Shown: positions 25,968 to 36,573 of the stretch, in pieces
Numbering within the stretch: position 1 is the stretch's first letter
How the letters are laid out: each line of letters starts with the position of its first letter
Source of the DNA: Leptasterias polaris
Taxonomy: Eukaryota > Echinodermata > Asteroidea > Forcipulatida > Asteriidae
Direction of reading: 5' to 3'
DNA: 64,000 bases
Assembly (NCBI GenBank): GCA_037783415.1
Contig: JAZGTN010000171.1
Location: 1-64,000, forward strand
Notes under the pieces: model-generated
What the model was told of the DNA's origin: nothing
The model's database searches: none
Seen by the model: only the letters and a program-made list of their open reading frames with translations
Position numbers and translations under genes: made by a program

Positions 25968-28662
25968 ATGGTTGTTAGTTGTTGCAGCTGCATGAACCGA
26001 CACAGAAAAGAATCAGAGACCAAGTTCTTCCGTTTTCCGGATGCAAATGTCTACTCTCTTCAAAGTAGGTCCTGGATCTGTGCCATAGATCTCCACCGCG
26101 GTGACCGGGACCAACTACGTGATCAAACTGAGCCATGGCAGCCTTCAGAGCATGATCGGATCTGTAGTGATCACTTTGTCTCCGGTTAGTTGAAACTTTA
26201 CGTAAATTATTTGAATGTATCAAATCAAATGGGGCTACAACGCTGCAGTCAATAGTCATGTCAGTCAGTGCTGGCATATTTAATTTATAGTCGTTGCTTT
26301 TTACTAAAAACAGGTCTCCTACTTTTTTACTAACTTAAACTTGTCATGTATGCGGCCAGCACAACTTGAATTAGCCCCACTTCTATGGCCAAGGATTCAA
26401 AGATTCAACTCGGCCACAGAAGTGGGGTTAAACTTGAATTGAAGTCAACAAAATACAAAGTGGTTAATGATGAACAATTATTAATTGTTTGTACACTGAC
26501 TGAGTGATAAAATGGCTCCATGTTTTATTCAAAAAGTATGATGCTATTAAGTGTTTGTGCTGTTCGTTAATTTTATGATTTATTATTTTATTATTATTAT
26601 TTATTTTTTTCAGTTTTAGTTTAAAGCATAGATTACAAAAGCACACCCACCCAAGTCTACAAGTGTTAGTGACAAGTTTAGTTCTTATTAATTATGCAAC
26701 GTTTATTCCACGATAAGACTAAAAGCTCTTCATGCTAAAACATTTATATTTTCAAAATTGCGAATCACTCAATTTGACTTGTTTTCCTTTTTATTCAGAA
26801 GTAATATTAGCACACGATCACCAGCTCTAAATGCATGTATCATTGCCATATTGACTGAATATGCAAAGGAAAATGCTGTTTAATTGTAAACAACCCTCAT
26901 TGTTTTTTTGTATTTTTACTGTTCAATTATTGTACAGGATGTACATTTATTTTTCTTTCTCATATCTACAGGAAATTACTCAAGAGATGAAAATCACATT
27001 GACTTTACTCCATCAGTGTTTATCAGCTCCACATCTGCGCAAAAAAGTAAAGGGGTCCAGGATTTAAATCGCTATGCAAGATGGAAGAAACGTTCAGATC
27101 TTAAGAGAAGGCTGGAGAAAAAATGTCAACAAGATGTACAAGTTGAGCCATCCATAAACACATCAGTAACCCCGCCGTTGGAACATGACCCTGTGAATAA
27201 GTATGCTTATTTTTTCATATCATTCAGTTTTTTCTCTATAAAAAATGGTGACCCTTGGCAACAACAGTGTAAACATAAGTACACCATATTGCAAGGTCCA
27301 TATCACAGCCGTCGTTGTTTGATGTTCAAACTCTGCACATTTTGCAGTTTTGTAGAGCTTTGTGTCAAATTTGCTAGAAGATAAGTTCATTATCACACTC
27401 GTGCTTGAATGATAACTAATCTTAGATAAACTTTGGGTGACCGAAGAAAACATTACTAGTTCAGGATTTGAACCCACACTGACGTGCGGGTGCTCTACCA
27501 ACTTAGCTATCCATGTTCGTTGTCTCCTTTTTTGTCAATGTATTTGTTGGGGGGGGGGGGGGGTCAGTATGCTGGTCAGAGTCTTTATTCATCAAAAATT
27601 TAATTTGTTTACAACTTTCTTTTCAGCAGCTTGCCTCTGCCACCTACCGCAAAGAGGCTGAAAGAAGAGACAAGAGAATCATCAAGCCAGACTATGGAAT
27701 CCAGTGACTCAAATGTAATGTACCGTAATGAGATAGCAAGTCTCAAGTCTGATATTAGCTCTCTTCACTGGCAAGTTGACAAGCTGAAATGGTCCAATAA
27801 TAAAATTAAGTCAAATTCAAAATGCAAATTTTATACAGGTCTTCCGACATATTTAGTATTTTTGTGGTTGTTTCAGCAGCTTGTCAAAGGTGTATCTCCT
27901 TCATATTGTAGGTGTCTTAATTTAAAAGATCAATTGTTGCTAGTCCTTATGAAGCTTAGGCTCGATTTAGCTTTTAACGATATCGCAGACCGATTTCAAA
28001 TTTCAAGATCAAGTGCATCAAACATATTTCATTTATGGATTCAGAACATGGCAGTTCAGCTAAAGCCACTGATAAACTGGCCAGATAGACAAACTCTAAG
28101 ACGAACACTTCCCAGAGCTTTCAAGAAGTCAAAGAAATATAAAAAAACAACGGTCATCATCGACTGCTTTGAAATATTTATGCAACGGCCTTCAGACCTC
28201 AAACTAAGAGCACACACTTACAGTCACTATAAGCACCACAACACCATCAAAGTTTTAATTGGCATTTCGCCTACTGGTGCAGTTATATTTTTGTCTAAAT
28301 GTTTTGGAGGTAGAGTTTCTGATAAAACATTGACTCAGAAAAGTGGGTTTTATGATAAACTTTTGCCTGGTGATCTCATCTTAGCTGACAGGGGGTTCAC
28401 CATTGCTGATGAACTTGCAATACAAAATGCAATGCTTGCCATTCCTGCATTCACAAAAGGGAAAAATCAACTATCCGGACAGGAAGTTGCAGGTTCACGT
28501 AGTTTGTCAAATGTCCGCATACATGTGGAAAGAGCCATTGGACGTATAAAGGAATTTCATATACTGCAACATGTTGTACCCATAACATTGGTCAAATCTA
28601 TCGATGAAATAATTACAGTGTGTGCTGCATTAACCAACCTACTTCCAGCTCTAGTTAAGTAG
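25968..28662 (+). CDS. THAP-domain DDE transposase, ISL2EU/PIF-Harbinger-like (3 exons, ~493 aa)
   Basis: Cut-and-paste transposase. Exons are 25,968-26,184, 26,972-27,200 and 27,627-28,662; all junctions are GT-AG and in phase (the third exon has a CAGCAG acceptor giving a one-residue choice). The N-terminal THAP zinc finger (residues 1-~95) shows CCSCMNRH, FRFP, ICSDHF and a PSVF end. A basic, coiled-coil-like linker follows. Then come an HTH_Tnp_4-type helix-turn-helix (~245-290; DIADRFQISRSSASNIF) and a DDE_Tnp_4 nuclease: Asp in IIDCFEIF (~328), Asp in LILADRGF (~403) and Glu in RIHVERAIG (~450). All catalytic residues are present and the frame is open, so it may be active. It is convergent with the YqaJ gene. 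AATAAA lies at about 28,874. Confidence 0.95.
26372..26430. repeat. Hairpin in intron 1 of the transposase gene
   Basis: TAGCCCCACTTCTATGGCC pairs with GGCCACAGAAGTGGGGTTA across a ~21-nt loop; weaker pairing extends into the flanking ACTTGAATT copies. Function unknown. Confidence 0.6.
27452..27512 (-). mobile_element. tRNA-like SINE head fragment in intron 2
   Basis: On the minus strand an A-box-like TAGCTAAGTTGGTAGAGC is followed by a B-box GGGTTCAAATCC. The interval between them is too short for a full anticodon arm, so this is a truncated tRNA-derived sequence rather than a tRNA gene. Confidence 0.5.
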
Positions 28663-29689
28663 TTTGGCTGCCTCAAAGAAAGTGAAAATCCATTTATTCT
28701 AGTCTTAGGAACATCCATATTATTCTGGTCAAATATGTTGGCTTATTCTTGACAAATTAATAATGACAAGACAAACTCAAATTAACTTTACATACTGTTT
28801 AGTGTTTATTTATTGTTCCATTTCTTTTTGTACAACTGAATATATATTATTTGTACATAGATCTATATTCAGTTAAATAAAATAATGAAATTAAATGTAA
28901 GTCATGTATATAAATGTTCTTTTTTTAATGTACACATTCAATGAAACCTGATAATTTTGCTCTAAAAAAATTACTTATTATAAGTTAATAATAATATATA
29001 TTAAATTGAAATATAATTTGTTCAGTATTTCAGAAATTGCATTGAGATAACATTTAAAATTTATTGCTGTATGCAACATGGATACATTTTAGCATACTAT
29101 ATATGGTACGAAATAATATTTTACAAGAATTGTCTCAGCCAAATTTCCTTTTACCACCCTACACATCCTTACATTGTAACTAAACCTGAACCTGCAGAAA
29201 AGATAGACAACCCTCTGGTTAATAATATATTTAACAAGCTATGTACATGTAGTAAAAAAAGACAGCCATACAACTGTATGTTACCACTTAAGGTAATTTT
29301 GTTTTTACTTTGTAATTTTCTACAAGAGGAATATCTCAGTGTTGACATAAATAATTTAAATGACAAAAATGCTATTTCTCAAAATCAAAACTTAATTAGG
29401 TTTTCTTTTACATTTCATCTGTTCATAAATATGGTACATCTGCTAAAAAGCAACAGGGTATTTGATATAAATTATTACATTTTCCCCCAATTTTATCTAC
29501 AATACTGTGTCTTTTATGATACTAATGAGGGAACAGCAGTATTAATCAGAAGGTATTAACCTCTCCAAGGAACATGTATTTACAAAAATATATTATTGTC
29601 CTATTTTTTTTCTAAAAGGAACTGTACATTTATTTTAATTAAAATGTTTAACAAAATATTTAATAAATACTTTTGTTCACACAGGCCTG
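28663..29689. other. Intergenic 3' region between convergent ISL2EU genes
   Basis: Very AT-rich. It holds the likely polyadenylation signals and a 162-residue open frame (29,071-29,559, +) without any recognised motif. I do not call that frame a gene. Confidence 0.45.
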
Positions 29690-29835
29690 ATATCTCGTTG
29701 TTGGCATTTTTGTTGTTGTTGGGACACTTTACTTCCATAACTTGTACTCCACAAGCTCAGCTAACTAAAGAATCTGGGGATGCACCATGAAATTGTGAAT
29801 CTGGATTTATCTCTACACTCCACATTTTAACAAAC
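29690..29835 (-). pseudogene. Partial duplicate of the YqaJ catalytic core
   Basis: The minus-strand translation shows GASPDSLVS, an in-frame stop, then EVKCPNNN. This parallels GASPDALVS and EVKCPNNK of the adjacent intact gene (coding for the same region lies at 30,205-30,345). It is ~150 bp, diverged, stop-bearing, and sits just past the stop codon of the YqaJ gene. It is probably a relic of an old internal duplication. Confidence 0.7.
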
Positions 29836-29891
29836 TGATTTGTTTTGCACTTTGTAAGAACAATGACACTATCATTATGTAAATTTAATTT

Positions 29892-32560
29892 CTACAACTC
29901 TGGCTTGTGTATCTCTCTTACAATTGCAGGCTGAAGATATTGTGTAAAAAACAGCTTACAGTACTCTTTAACCTGTTTCCATAGGTCTTCATTATGATCT
30001 ATCTTTTGGACAAAAAGTCCTCTGGGAGTCCAAACTACAAACAACCCTGATGATACAGTCATCAATTTATGTAGAACACCGATTTGACACACCACCTGAA
30101 AAAAGTAGTCATGCCTTTCCTTTAGATGAACTTTGTATTTTCTTTCGTCTCCAAGTACTTTCAAGCAATCAACAGCTTTTGCTCCTAGAAAAGTATTTGG
30201 ATCAAGGTTGTTGGCATTTGCTTTGTTGTTGGGACACTTTACTTCAACAGTTTGTATTCCACAACAAACACAACTAACTAAAGCATCTGGGGATGCACCA
30301 AGAAATGGTGAATCTGGATCTATATACAATCCTACACTCCTCATCTTGACATCCTGATGTCCCTCAAACTCCAAATGCTTTTTAAGGGCATCCAAAGCCA
30401 CTGATTCATGATCAATTCCCCATCTCATGGCTTTTGTTGGACAAAATGATTTTTTCCCAAGCATTTTAGCACATAGTGAAGACACGTCTCGTTTAGAGGA
30501 TCCATCCATAAGTTTGACTACTGATCCCAAAACTGAAGCTGTAACTCGACCGAAACGATACAAGTGCCACAAATTTGACTCTCTCTGGCCAGTTGTGCAA
30601 GAAGCAATAAAATGTGCTTGCTCTGATGTGATTGACTGATTTTCAGGAATTTCATTTATATTAAGATTACAAAATGGCTTTGGCAACTTTGGTTCCCACT
30701 TAATTTTCACGTTATTTTCGTTTTCTGAAGCTGTGTCTGTTTCCTCATCATCTTCTTTTGGAAGGAGAGAAAATATACAAGCATCTGGATTAATTTGTCG
30801 AAGTGTGGACAGATCAAGACTTTCTAGAGTGGCTTTTGAAGTGACATCCACGTTAGTTTTTACTGACCTGATCTGTCCACACCTGTCATAACGTGGTTTT
30901 ACAAAATGAAGATCTTGGATACTACATGGTTCGAGCTCTGTTCTTTTGAGAAAATCTTGGTTCCATGTGCATGCTTTCTCAGTGCAGGCCTGGGTTGTAT
31001 ACTCCAGCCGATTTGCTGCCTCCAACTTGAACAGTATTGCCGCAATATGACTACACGCTTCTCCAAGCCTGATTAAAAAACAATAGAAAAAGCAGGACTT
31101 GTTATGCCTATTAATTTGGTATAGATTACGTGCCCAAATCTGCAATTTCATTAATGCTGGACAACTCGCCCCCTAGCAAAACCACCCCCCCCCCCCCAAA
31201 TCTGCCTTCAACAAAGGCGCCCCCTGGTAAGCTCGCCCCTAACATTGTCGCCCCCTGGCTTGGATACAAATACAGTACTGTCAATTAATTTTCAAGTCAC
31301 CATGGTCACTGAAAACAAAAATTATAGCGTTTGTTTTTTGCAATGAAAACCCGGAAAGATCATGACTGGGAAGTGGTATGAGTGAAATGGCTAATACTAA
31401 AGGTTCATGGATGAATAAAGTGTTATTTTGCTATTGTACATTATCATTCGAAGATGAAATTAAAAATAAATAATTGAGAATAGGCGTTGGTAGAGTTTTT
31501 CTTTATATATTTATTGGGGTGACTTTGCTTGAGGGCGACATTTTCTGGGGTGAGCTAGCTACATACTATGGCCCATCACTCGGATACGGAGTGATTGTCC
31601 ACAGTATGTAGTTTGGGGCGAGTTTGCTAGGGGGAAACTTTGTCAGGGGGAGAGATTGTTAATACCCAGGTCGAGCTTGTTTTGGGGCGACATACTGTGG
31701 CCATCAATACGGAGTGATGGCCACTGTGTACATGTAGCTTGGGGGCGAGATGACCGACTTCCATCTGAATTGGTTACCAAAACATGTGAACATGGTGAAG
31801 TTCAATTAAAATTACCATTCCCCTGCTGCATTAACAATCTACATTTTGATCATATTATCAATTTGACGAACTGAAATTATATTTTATAAAAACTGCAATG
31901 GCTCTAGAATCTTTCTATCTTGGTCCGGTATAATTAATGTGTACGTATAATTATTTCATGCTGTCCCCCAAAATAACAGAGATAGTTTGAAATTGAAAAC
32001 AAGAACGTCAACAGAAAGGCTTACCCTGCCATACACATACAGTGAGCAGCAACCACAGATCCAGTTGATTTATTTAACAAGACCCAAGCACTCACGGGTG
32101 GTTTTGAAACACTCTGTGAATGGACGACTCGACCTCTGAGGACACATACAGGGCTGTCATCACTCACTGATGAATAGAGAATCGCTTGCACGAACCCCTT
32201 CAGGAAATAACTGTATGATTCTAGCGACTTGTAAGCCTTCAGAGTCTCCTGAGTGTAGGGTCCAGGAGAGTTGATGAGATACTGGTACAAATCACCGTAC
32301 TCAAAGCAGGATGGCCACAATTTAGGATTGTTTACATACTTTAAACCTCCGCCGAACGGGTCTGGCAAAACTATCGTTCCCTTAGGAAAATGAACAGTTA
32401 ATTTGTCATTGTACCTCCTTTTTGTAAGGTCATCGAGTTGATTTACATATGCTGAGGTTAGACTTGAATGGACTGTCAAAGATGGATACGTATGCTCCTC
32501 CTCAATTTGGTTAATAGCAAAAATTGTAGGTTGCCTCGCTGCATAAGTATGGTCCTCCAT
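29892..32560 (-). CDS. SWIM zinc finger-YqaJ nuclease of ISL2EU-like element (2 exons, ~570 aa)
   Basis: A predicted lambda-exonuclease/YqaJ-type nuclease, presumably assisting transposition or end processing. Exon 1 is 32,560-32,025, the intron 32,024-31,069 (GTAAG...CAG) and exon 2 31,068-29,892; total 1,713 nt. The splice joins CMCMAG to LGEACSHIAAI and so assembles a SWIM zinc finger (CxC-x7-CxH, ~174-187) from two exons. The YqaJ core (~345-530) shows RFGRVTAS (~350), WGIDHE (~395-400), FLGASPDAL (Asp ~440), EVKCP (Glu/Lys ~454-456) and QVVCQIGV. I chose the ATG at 32,560 because an earlier in-frame ATG (32,677) lies outside the transposon end. The frame is intact. A GGGGCGA-repeat insertion occupies the intron. 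Confidence 0.93.
31160..31760. other. Probable small repeat element in YqaJ intron (inverted GGGGCGA clusters)
   Basis: CTCGCCCCCTAG, GGCGCCCCCTGG and TCGCCCCCTGG cluster at 31,164-31,260. The opposite orientation (GGGGTGAC, GGGCGAC, GGGGCGAG, GGGGGCGAG) recurs from 31,515 to 31,752. Two ATACGGAGTGATnG copies sit near 31,585 and 31,710. This looks like a non-autonomous element with repeat-rich inverted ends. Confidence 0.5.
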
Positions 32561-32839
32561 TTTCTGTAGCAGACGACATTTTTGCAAAGTAATTTGCCAA
32601 CCAGAAACTGCGCATGCGCTGGTTTCGCCCCAATGTTTGTAAACAATGGAAAGGTCTATACTCTGTGATGCAAGCATTCGTTACCTGCCAAAAAGGTTAC
32701 TGCGTGTTCAGTGAGACAGTCGTTCAGGTACTAGACTGATCACGTGCTCTCCGTACTAGAATATTTATTATGTAAATTGAGCTACGTCACAGGCACGCCA
32801 AAAATGCGTGGCATTTGCCTGGAATTTCACAGGCAGTTT

Positions 32840-33123
32840 TAGTAGAGTACCGAGACGGTCTTGTGAGAGCGGTGTGTGGCTGATAGCGGTTTGTGGCTGA
32901 TATCATTGTGTGGCTGATAGCGTTGTGTGATAGCGTTGTGTGGCTAGCGCTTCATGGCTGTGCGCGGCAGATAGCGTTGTGTGATAGCGTTGTGTGGCTA
33001 GCGCTTCATGGCTGTGCGCGGCAGACGGGTGTGTGTGTGGGAGGCGTGGGTAGTGTATTGCGCGATGTATGCTGACCGTGGATCGTGGAATAAAATCACC
33101 AAGACCGTCTCGAACCGAGACTA
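32840..33123 (-). repeat. Element I right terminal inverted repeat (284 bp)
   Basis: Reverse complement of 19,096-19,379. By eye I find no difference, including the two ~54-bp subunits. It ends ...CCGAGACTA at 33,123. Apparent identity implies recent insertion or active homogenisation. Confidence 0.93.
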
Positions 33124-33132
33124 CGTGGGTAC
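33124..33132. repeat. 9-bp target site duplication, right copy (CGTGGGTAC)
   Basis: Identical to 19,087-19,095. The foldback arm sequence resumes directly after it (ATGACTGTGTATAGCTG), matching the intact arm. Confidence 0.88.
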
Positions 33133-33544
33133 ATGACTGTGTATAGCTGAACTAGTAATGACACAGGAGCAGTCGCAAAAGTTATCTAAGGTAGATTGTA
33201 TGTAAATGCAAAGAACTGGCCACTGGTTCTGAGTATGGTGGGTGGGGGGTGCATCGGTAAATTAGGCATAATGTGCATGGTTCTTATACTTTGGTATACC
33301 CTGCCATTTATTAGAGTAACCTTAAAGTGTCTTTTCGAACTGCTGTTTCAGAATAATAATCATTTAATAATTAGAGATAAACAAATCAATAAATAAATCA
33401 TGAAAAAAATTAAAATAAAGAAACACCTGCAAATAGCCTGCAAATATTAATCGTCTCTCATCTCTGTTCACTCTTCTAACGCCTCTTTATTGTGCCATCA
33501 AGCACTGAAGTGAAGTGTTTTCGAAAGCCAACCCTCTTTTTTAT

Positions 33545-34375
33545 TATGAAGTTTAAGAAGGTCAAAGGCACTGACGGTTCACCTCAATAATATTGTCAAA
33601 GCCCTAATCCGTATAGCAACCATCCAGTTTGCAATGATTAAAAGCACTGACTGTTCACTTTGTTAATAATAACAAAGCCCTAATCCGTACGGACCGTCTC
33701 ACATACAAAGATAAAAAGCACTAACTGTTCACTTTGTTAATAATAACAAAGCCCCAATCCGTACGAACCGTCTCACATACAAAGATAAAAGGCACTAACG
33801 GTTCACTTTGTTAATAATAACAAAGCCCCAATCCGTACGAACCGTCTCACATACAAAGATAAAAGGCACTAACGGTTCACTTTGTTAATAATAACAAAGC
33901 CCCAATCCGTACGAACCGTCTCACGTACAAAGATAAAAGGCACTGACGGTTCACTTTGTTAATAATAACAAAGCCCCAATCCGTACGAACCGTCTCACGT
34001 ACAAAGATAAAAGGCACTGACGGTTCACTTTGTTAATAATAACAAAGCCCTAATCCGTACGAACCGTCTCACGTACAAAGATAAAAGGCACTGACGGTTC
34101 ACTTTGTTAATAATAACAAAGCCCCAATCCGTACGAACCGTCTCACGTACAAAGATAAAAGGCATGCACTGACGGTTCACTTTGTTAATAATAACAAAGC
34201 CCCAATCCGTACGAACCGTCTCACGTACAAAGATAAAAGGCACTGACGGTTCACTTTGTTAATAATAACAAAGCCCTAATCCGTACGAACCGTCTCACGT
34301 ACAAAGATAAAAAGCACTGACGGTTCCCTTACAAAGCCCTAATCCGTATGAACCATCTCAATGATAAAAAGCACT
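33545..34375. repeat. 74-bp tandem array in the foldback core, ~11 copies
   Basis: The unit contains CACTGACGGTTCACTTTGTT, AATAATAACAAAGCC and CCGTACGAACCGTCTCACGT. CCGTACGAACC starts near 33,907 and 33,981, which fixes the period. Outer copies are shorter or diverged. The ORF on the minus strand is repeat-derived. Confidence 0.92.
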
Positions 34376-35689
34376 GATGTTCTTTTCATTAGAAGTACAA
34401 ATTTACAGCCCCGCCCTGAAGAGCCATGAACAAGGAAGACAAGGGGGACAAGAAAAGTACAAAAAAGGAAGAAAACAAAGAAAGAATAAACCTTTAACAG
34501 ATAAAAAATAATTTAAAAAATTTTCATTTAATTTGTGTCTAGTACTTTTCTTTAACTTACGAGATAGCTTAACAATTATTATTTCGTGTTTTGTGTTTGT
34601 TTGATTCTGTCATTTCTTTCTTTGTATTTGTGTTTCTTTATTTTTATTTTTATTGTTTTCATGATTTATGCATTGATTTGTTTATCTCTAATTATTATTA
34701 AATGATTATTATTCTGAAACAGCAGTTCGAAAGGACACTTCAAGGTTACTCTAATAAATACCAAAGAACCATGCACATTATGCCTAATTTACCGATGCAC
34801 CACCCCCCCCCCCCCCCCCCCCCCCCCACCATACTCAGAACCAGTGGCCAGTTCTTTGCATATACATACAATCTACCTTAGATAACTTTTGTGACTGCTC
34901 CTGTGTCATTACTAGTCCAGCTATACACAGTCATGTACACACGGGGTCCAGCCCCAACAGAACACCCAACGAATTGGATTCATCAATGCCTTATTTGAAT
35001 TACCCGCGATTACAGTAACACCGGATTCCTTTTTAATTATTGTCTTGTTTTTTGTTTTGGGTATTTTTTGTTGGGGGATTACAGTTAAAGAAATCCAATG
35101 GCGATCCGTACGAAGAGTGAATACCCACACACACACACGTGTATGCCTACTTATCCAGAAAGCTGGTGTGAATTGGAATGAATAATGCATTCTTAAGTAG
35201 TTGACGTAAGGAGACGGTTCTGTACTCCTTCGTGATTGGATGACAGCATGGTGGGCGGGCTGTATTGTACTTCAGGGATTCTGATTGGATAGAATGCTGT
35301 GTACCGTTATACTACGTGTGATAAACCGTTTGAAACGAAACAACGCTAATCAGACGTAACTGACACCATCTCATCTATTGAACAGGCATTTAGTCTGTGA
35401 ATTTAAGTTGGGGTCTAAATTGTTTATGTTCTTCCGTACCTCTTCTCAGAACAGTATTGCGCATCAGAAATCCACATTTCATTTGTTATTATTAATATTC
35501 ATTATTATGTTATTATTGCCATAGGGCCTATCATTAATCCCCGACAGAATGTAAAGCATTTAGCGTGATTCTCTAACGGCGACAACCAAATTTATTACAT
35601 TTCCACTCCATTGTTCATTGCAAACCTATAGTTGATCAGAATATACGTCTAACTTGTCCCCACAAACAACATATGGCCCTTTTCGAAAC

Positions 35690-35830
35690 CACGGCTTGGG
35701 CGCTTAGGCTCCGGCGTAGGCTCCGGCTTTGGCTCCGGATTGGGTTCCGGCTTAGACTCCGGCTTAGGCTCTGGCTAAGGCTCCGGCTTATGCTCGAGCT
35801 TAAGCTCCGGCTTATGCTCTGTCTTATGCT
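35690..35830. repeat. GGCTCCGGCTTA-type minisatellite
   Basis: Degenerate ~12-bp units (GGCTCCGGCTTA, GGCTCCGGCGTA, GCTCCGGCTTATGCTC). The same family recurs inside the adjacent foldback at 36,574-36,822. Confidence 0.85.
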
Positions 35831-36441
35831 CGAATTTATTCGTTAGAATTGTTTTCCATATGATGGTGTTTCGAAACAAAAAACACATACAGACTTTCGC
35901 ACGAACAGTGCACAAAATACATGTAACATGCACAATTGTTTGAATACCACCACAAAGCTTATGACTTTCCAAACTTTATAAAAATGGCTTTTAAAAATTT
36001 AAATGAGCCCAATTTTAAAAAGCAGAAGATCGCGGTTTTTTCTACACACTAAAGTCTGAACCGCTTTTCGTTATAAAGGAGATATTAATTTTGTGAAGTT
36101 TGAAACTTTCACTTCCGGTTTCGACTGGAAGTAAAAGTCACATTGGGTCGCAACAGCGGAAATCTTACGCAACTTCACATAAGACTATTAGTATTGGCTC
36201 TTTGAGAAATCGATAAAAGACGTTTTTAAAGGCAGAGTCTTACTTAGATCGGTAAATGGCCTACTCCAAAATTAAAAGCCACAATAAAAACTTACTTGGT
36301 AAAGAAGCGTTGCTGCTTTTTATAGTGTAAAGTAGTTTGAAATAGTATGATTTGTATAACATTTCCTCAAAATTTCATCGAATCTGAGAAACGATTCATG
36401 CGTGAATGGTTACTCAGTTATCTGAGGATTGGTTTTCGCGA

Positions 36442-36560
36442 AAGCTGCTGCTGCTGCTGCTGTATGTTGTTGTAGTATTCGTCGTTGTCGTTGTCGTTGT
36501 TGTTGTTGTTGGTGTTGTTGGTGTTGTTGACGTGGCTGCTGTTTTTGTTGCTGCTGCTAG
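36442..36560. repeat. Trinucleotide mosaic (CTG/GTT/GTC)
   Basis: GCTGCTGCTGCTGCTG passes into GTCGTTGTCGTTGTTG-type triplets, then back to GCTGCTGCT. It mirrors the complementary tract at 37,520-37,608. Confidence 0.85.
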
Positions 36561-36573
36561 GTACGTTTTACTA

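Larger units (their letters stand above)
25816..32658. mobile_element. Nested ISL2EU-like transposon, ~6.84 kb
   Basis: The left end TAGACCTTTC (25,816) and the right end, reverse complemented TAGACCTTTC (from 32,658), form a short TIR. A second shared block TGGTTGGCAAA lies ~55 bp inside each end. TA borders both sides. It encodes two convergent genes, a THAP-DDE transposase (plus) and a SWIM-YqaJ nuclease (minus). As far as I recall, ISL2EU elements pair these two activities and make ~2-bp target duplications. An 8-bp direct repeat CTCTGTGA (25,804-25,811; 32,661-32,668) also flanks it, so the exact duplication is open. Confidence 0.8.
19096..33123. mobile_element. Element I: 14,028-bp DNA transposon carrying RecQ and zinc-binding genes
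   Basis: The element is bounded by 284-bp inverted repeats that I read as identical (19,096-19,379 and 32,840-33,123), flanked by the 9-bp duplication CGTGGGTAC. Its own genes are a spliced putative zinc-binding protein (plus) and a RecQ-like helicase (minus), arranged convergently. A 6.8-kb ISL2EU-like transposon lies within it; without that, Element I is ~7.2 kb. No transposase of its own is recognised. A 9-bp duplication is typical of Mutator/foldback-type elements, while the DDE gene inside belongs to the nested element. It may be non-autonomous or use an unrecognised mechanism. Confidence 0.85.
18688..35350. mobile_element. Foldback (long inverted repeat) element, split by Element I
   Basis: Left arm 18,688-19,095 continues at 33,133-33,425 once the inserted Element I is removed. 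Its reverse complement is the right arm, 34,631-35,350. The arms are about 700 bp and similar but not identical (for example, a longer C-run at 34,802 in the right arm). The interior 33,426-34,630 is dominated by a 74-bp tandem array. No coding gene belongs to it and I could not find a clear target duplication at its outer ends. The element must predate Element I. Confidence 0.8.

Noticed and set aside
29071..29559. 162-residue AT-rich ORF between the ISL2EU genes
   Set aside because: Composition matches non-coding 3' sequence and no motif is recognised; left as unassigned.
32893..33075. Identical 60-residue ORFs at 19,144-19,326 (minus) and 32,893-33,075 (plus) as a duplicated gene
   Set aside because: They lie wholly inside the TIRs and are open only because of the tandem subunits.
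19094..33124. TA dinucleotide as the target duplication of Element I
   Set aside because: TA borders fit both ends, but the intact foldback arm (34,929-34,947, minus) has a single CGTGTGTAC and no extra TA, so the 9-bp duplication explains the site and a 2-bp one does not.
33545..34375. CRISPR-like reading of the 74-bp array
   Set aside because: The whole 74-bp unit is repeated without variable spacers.
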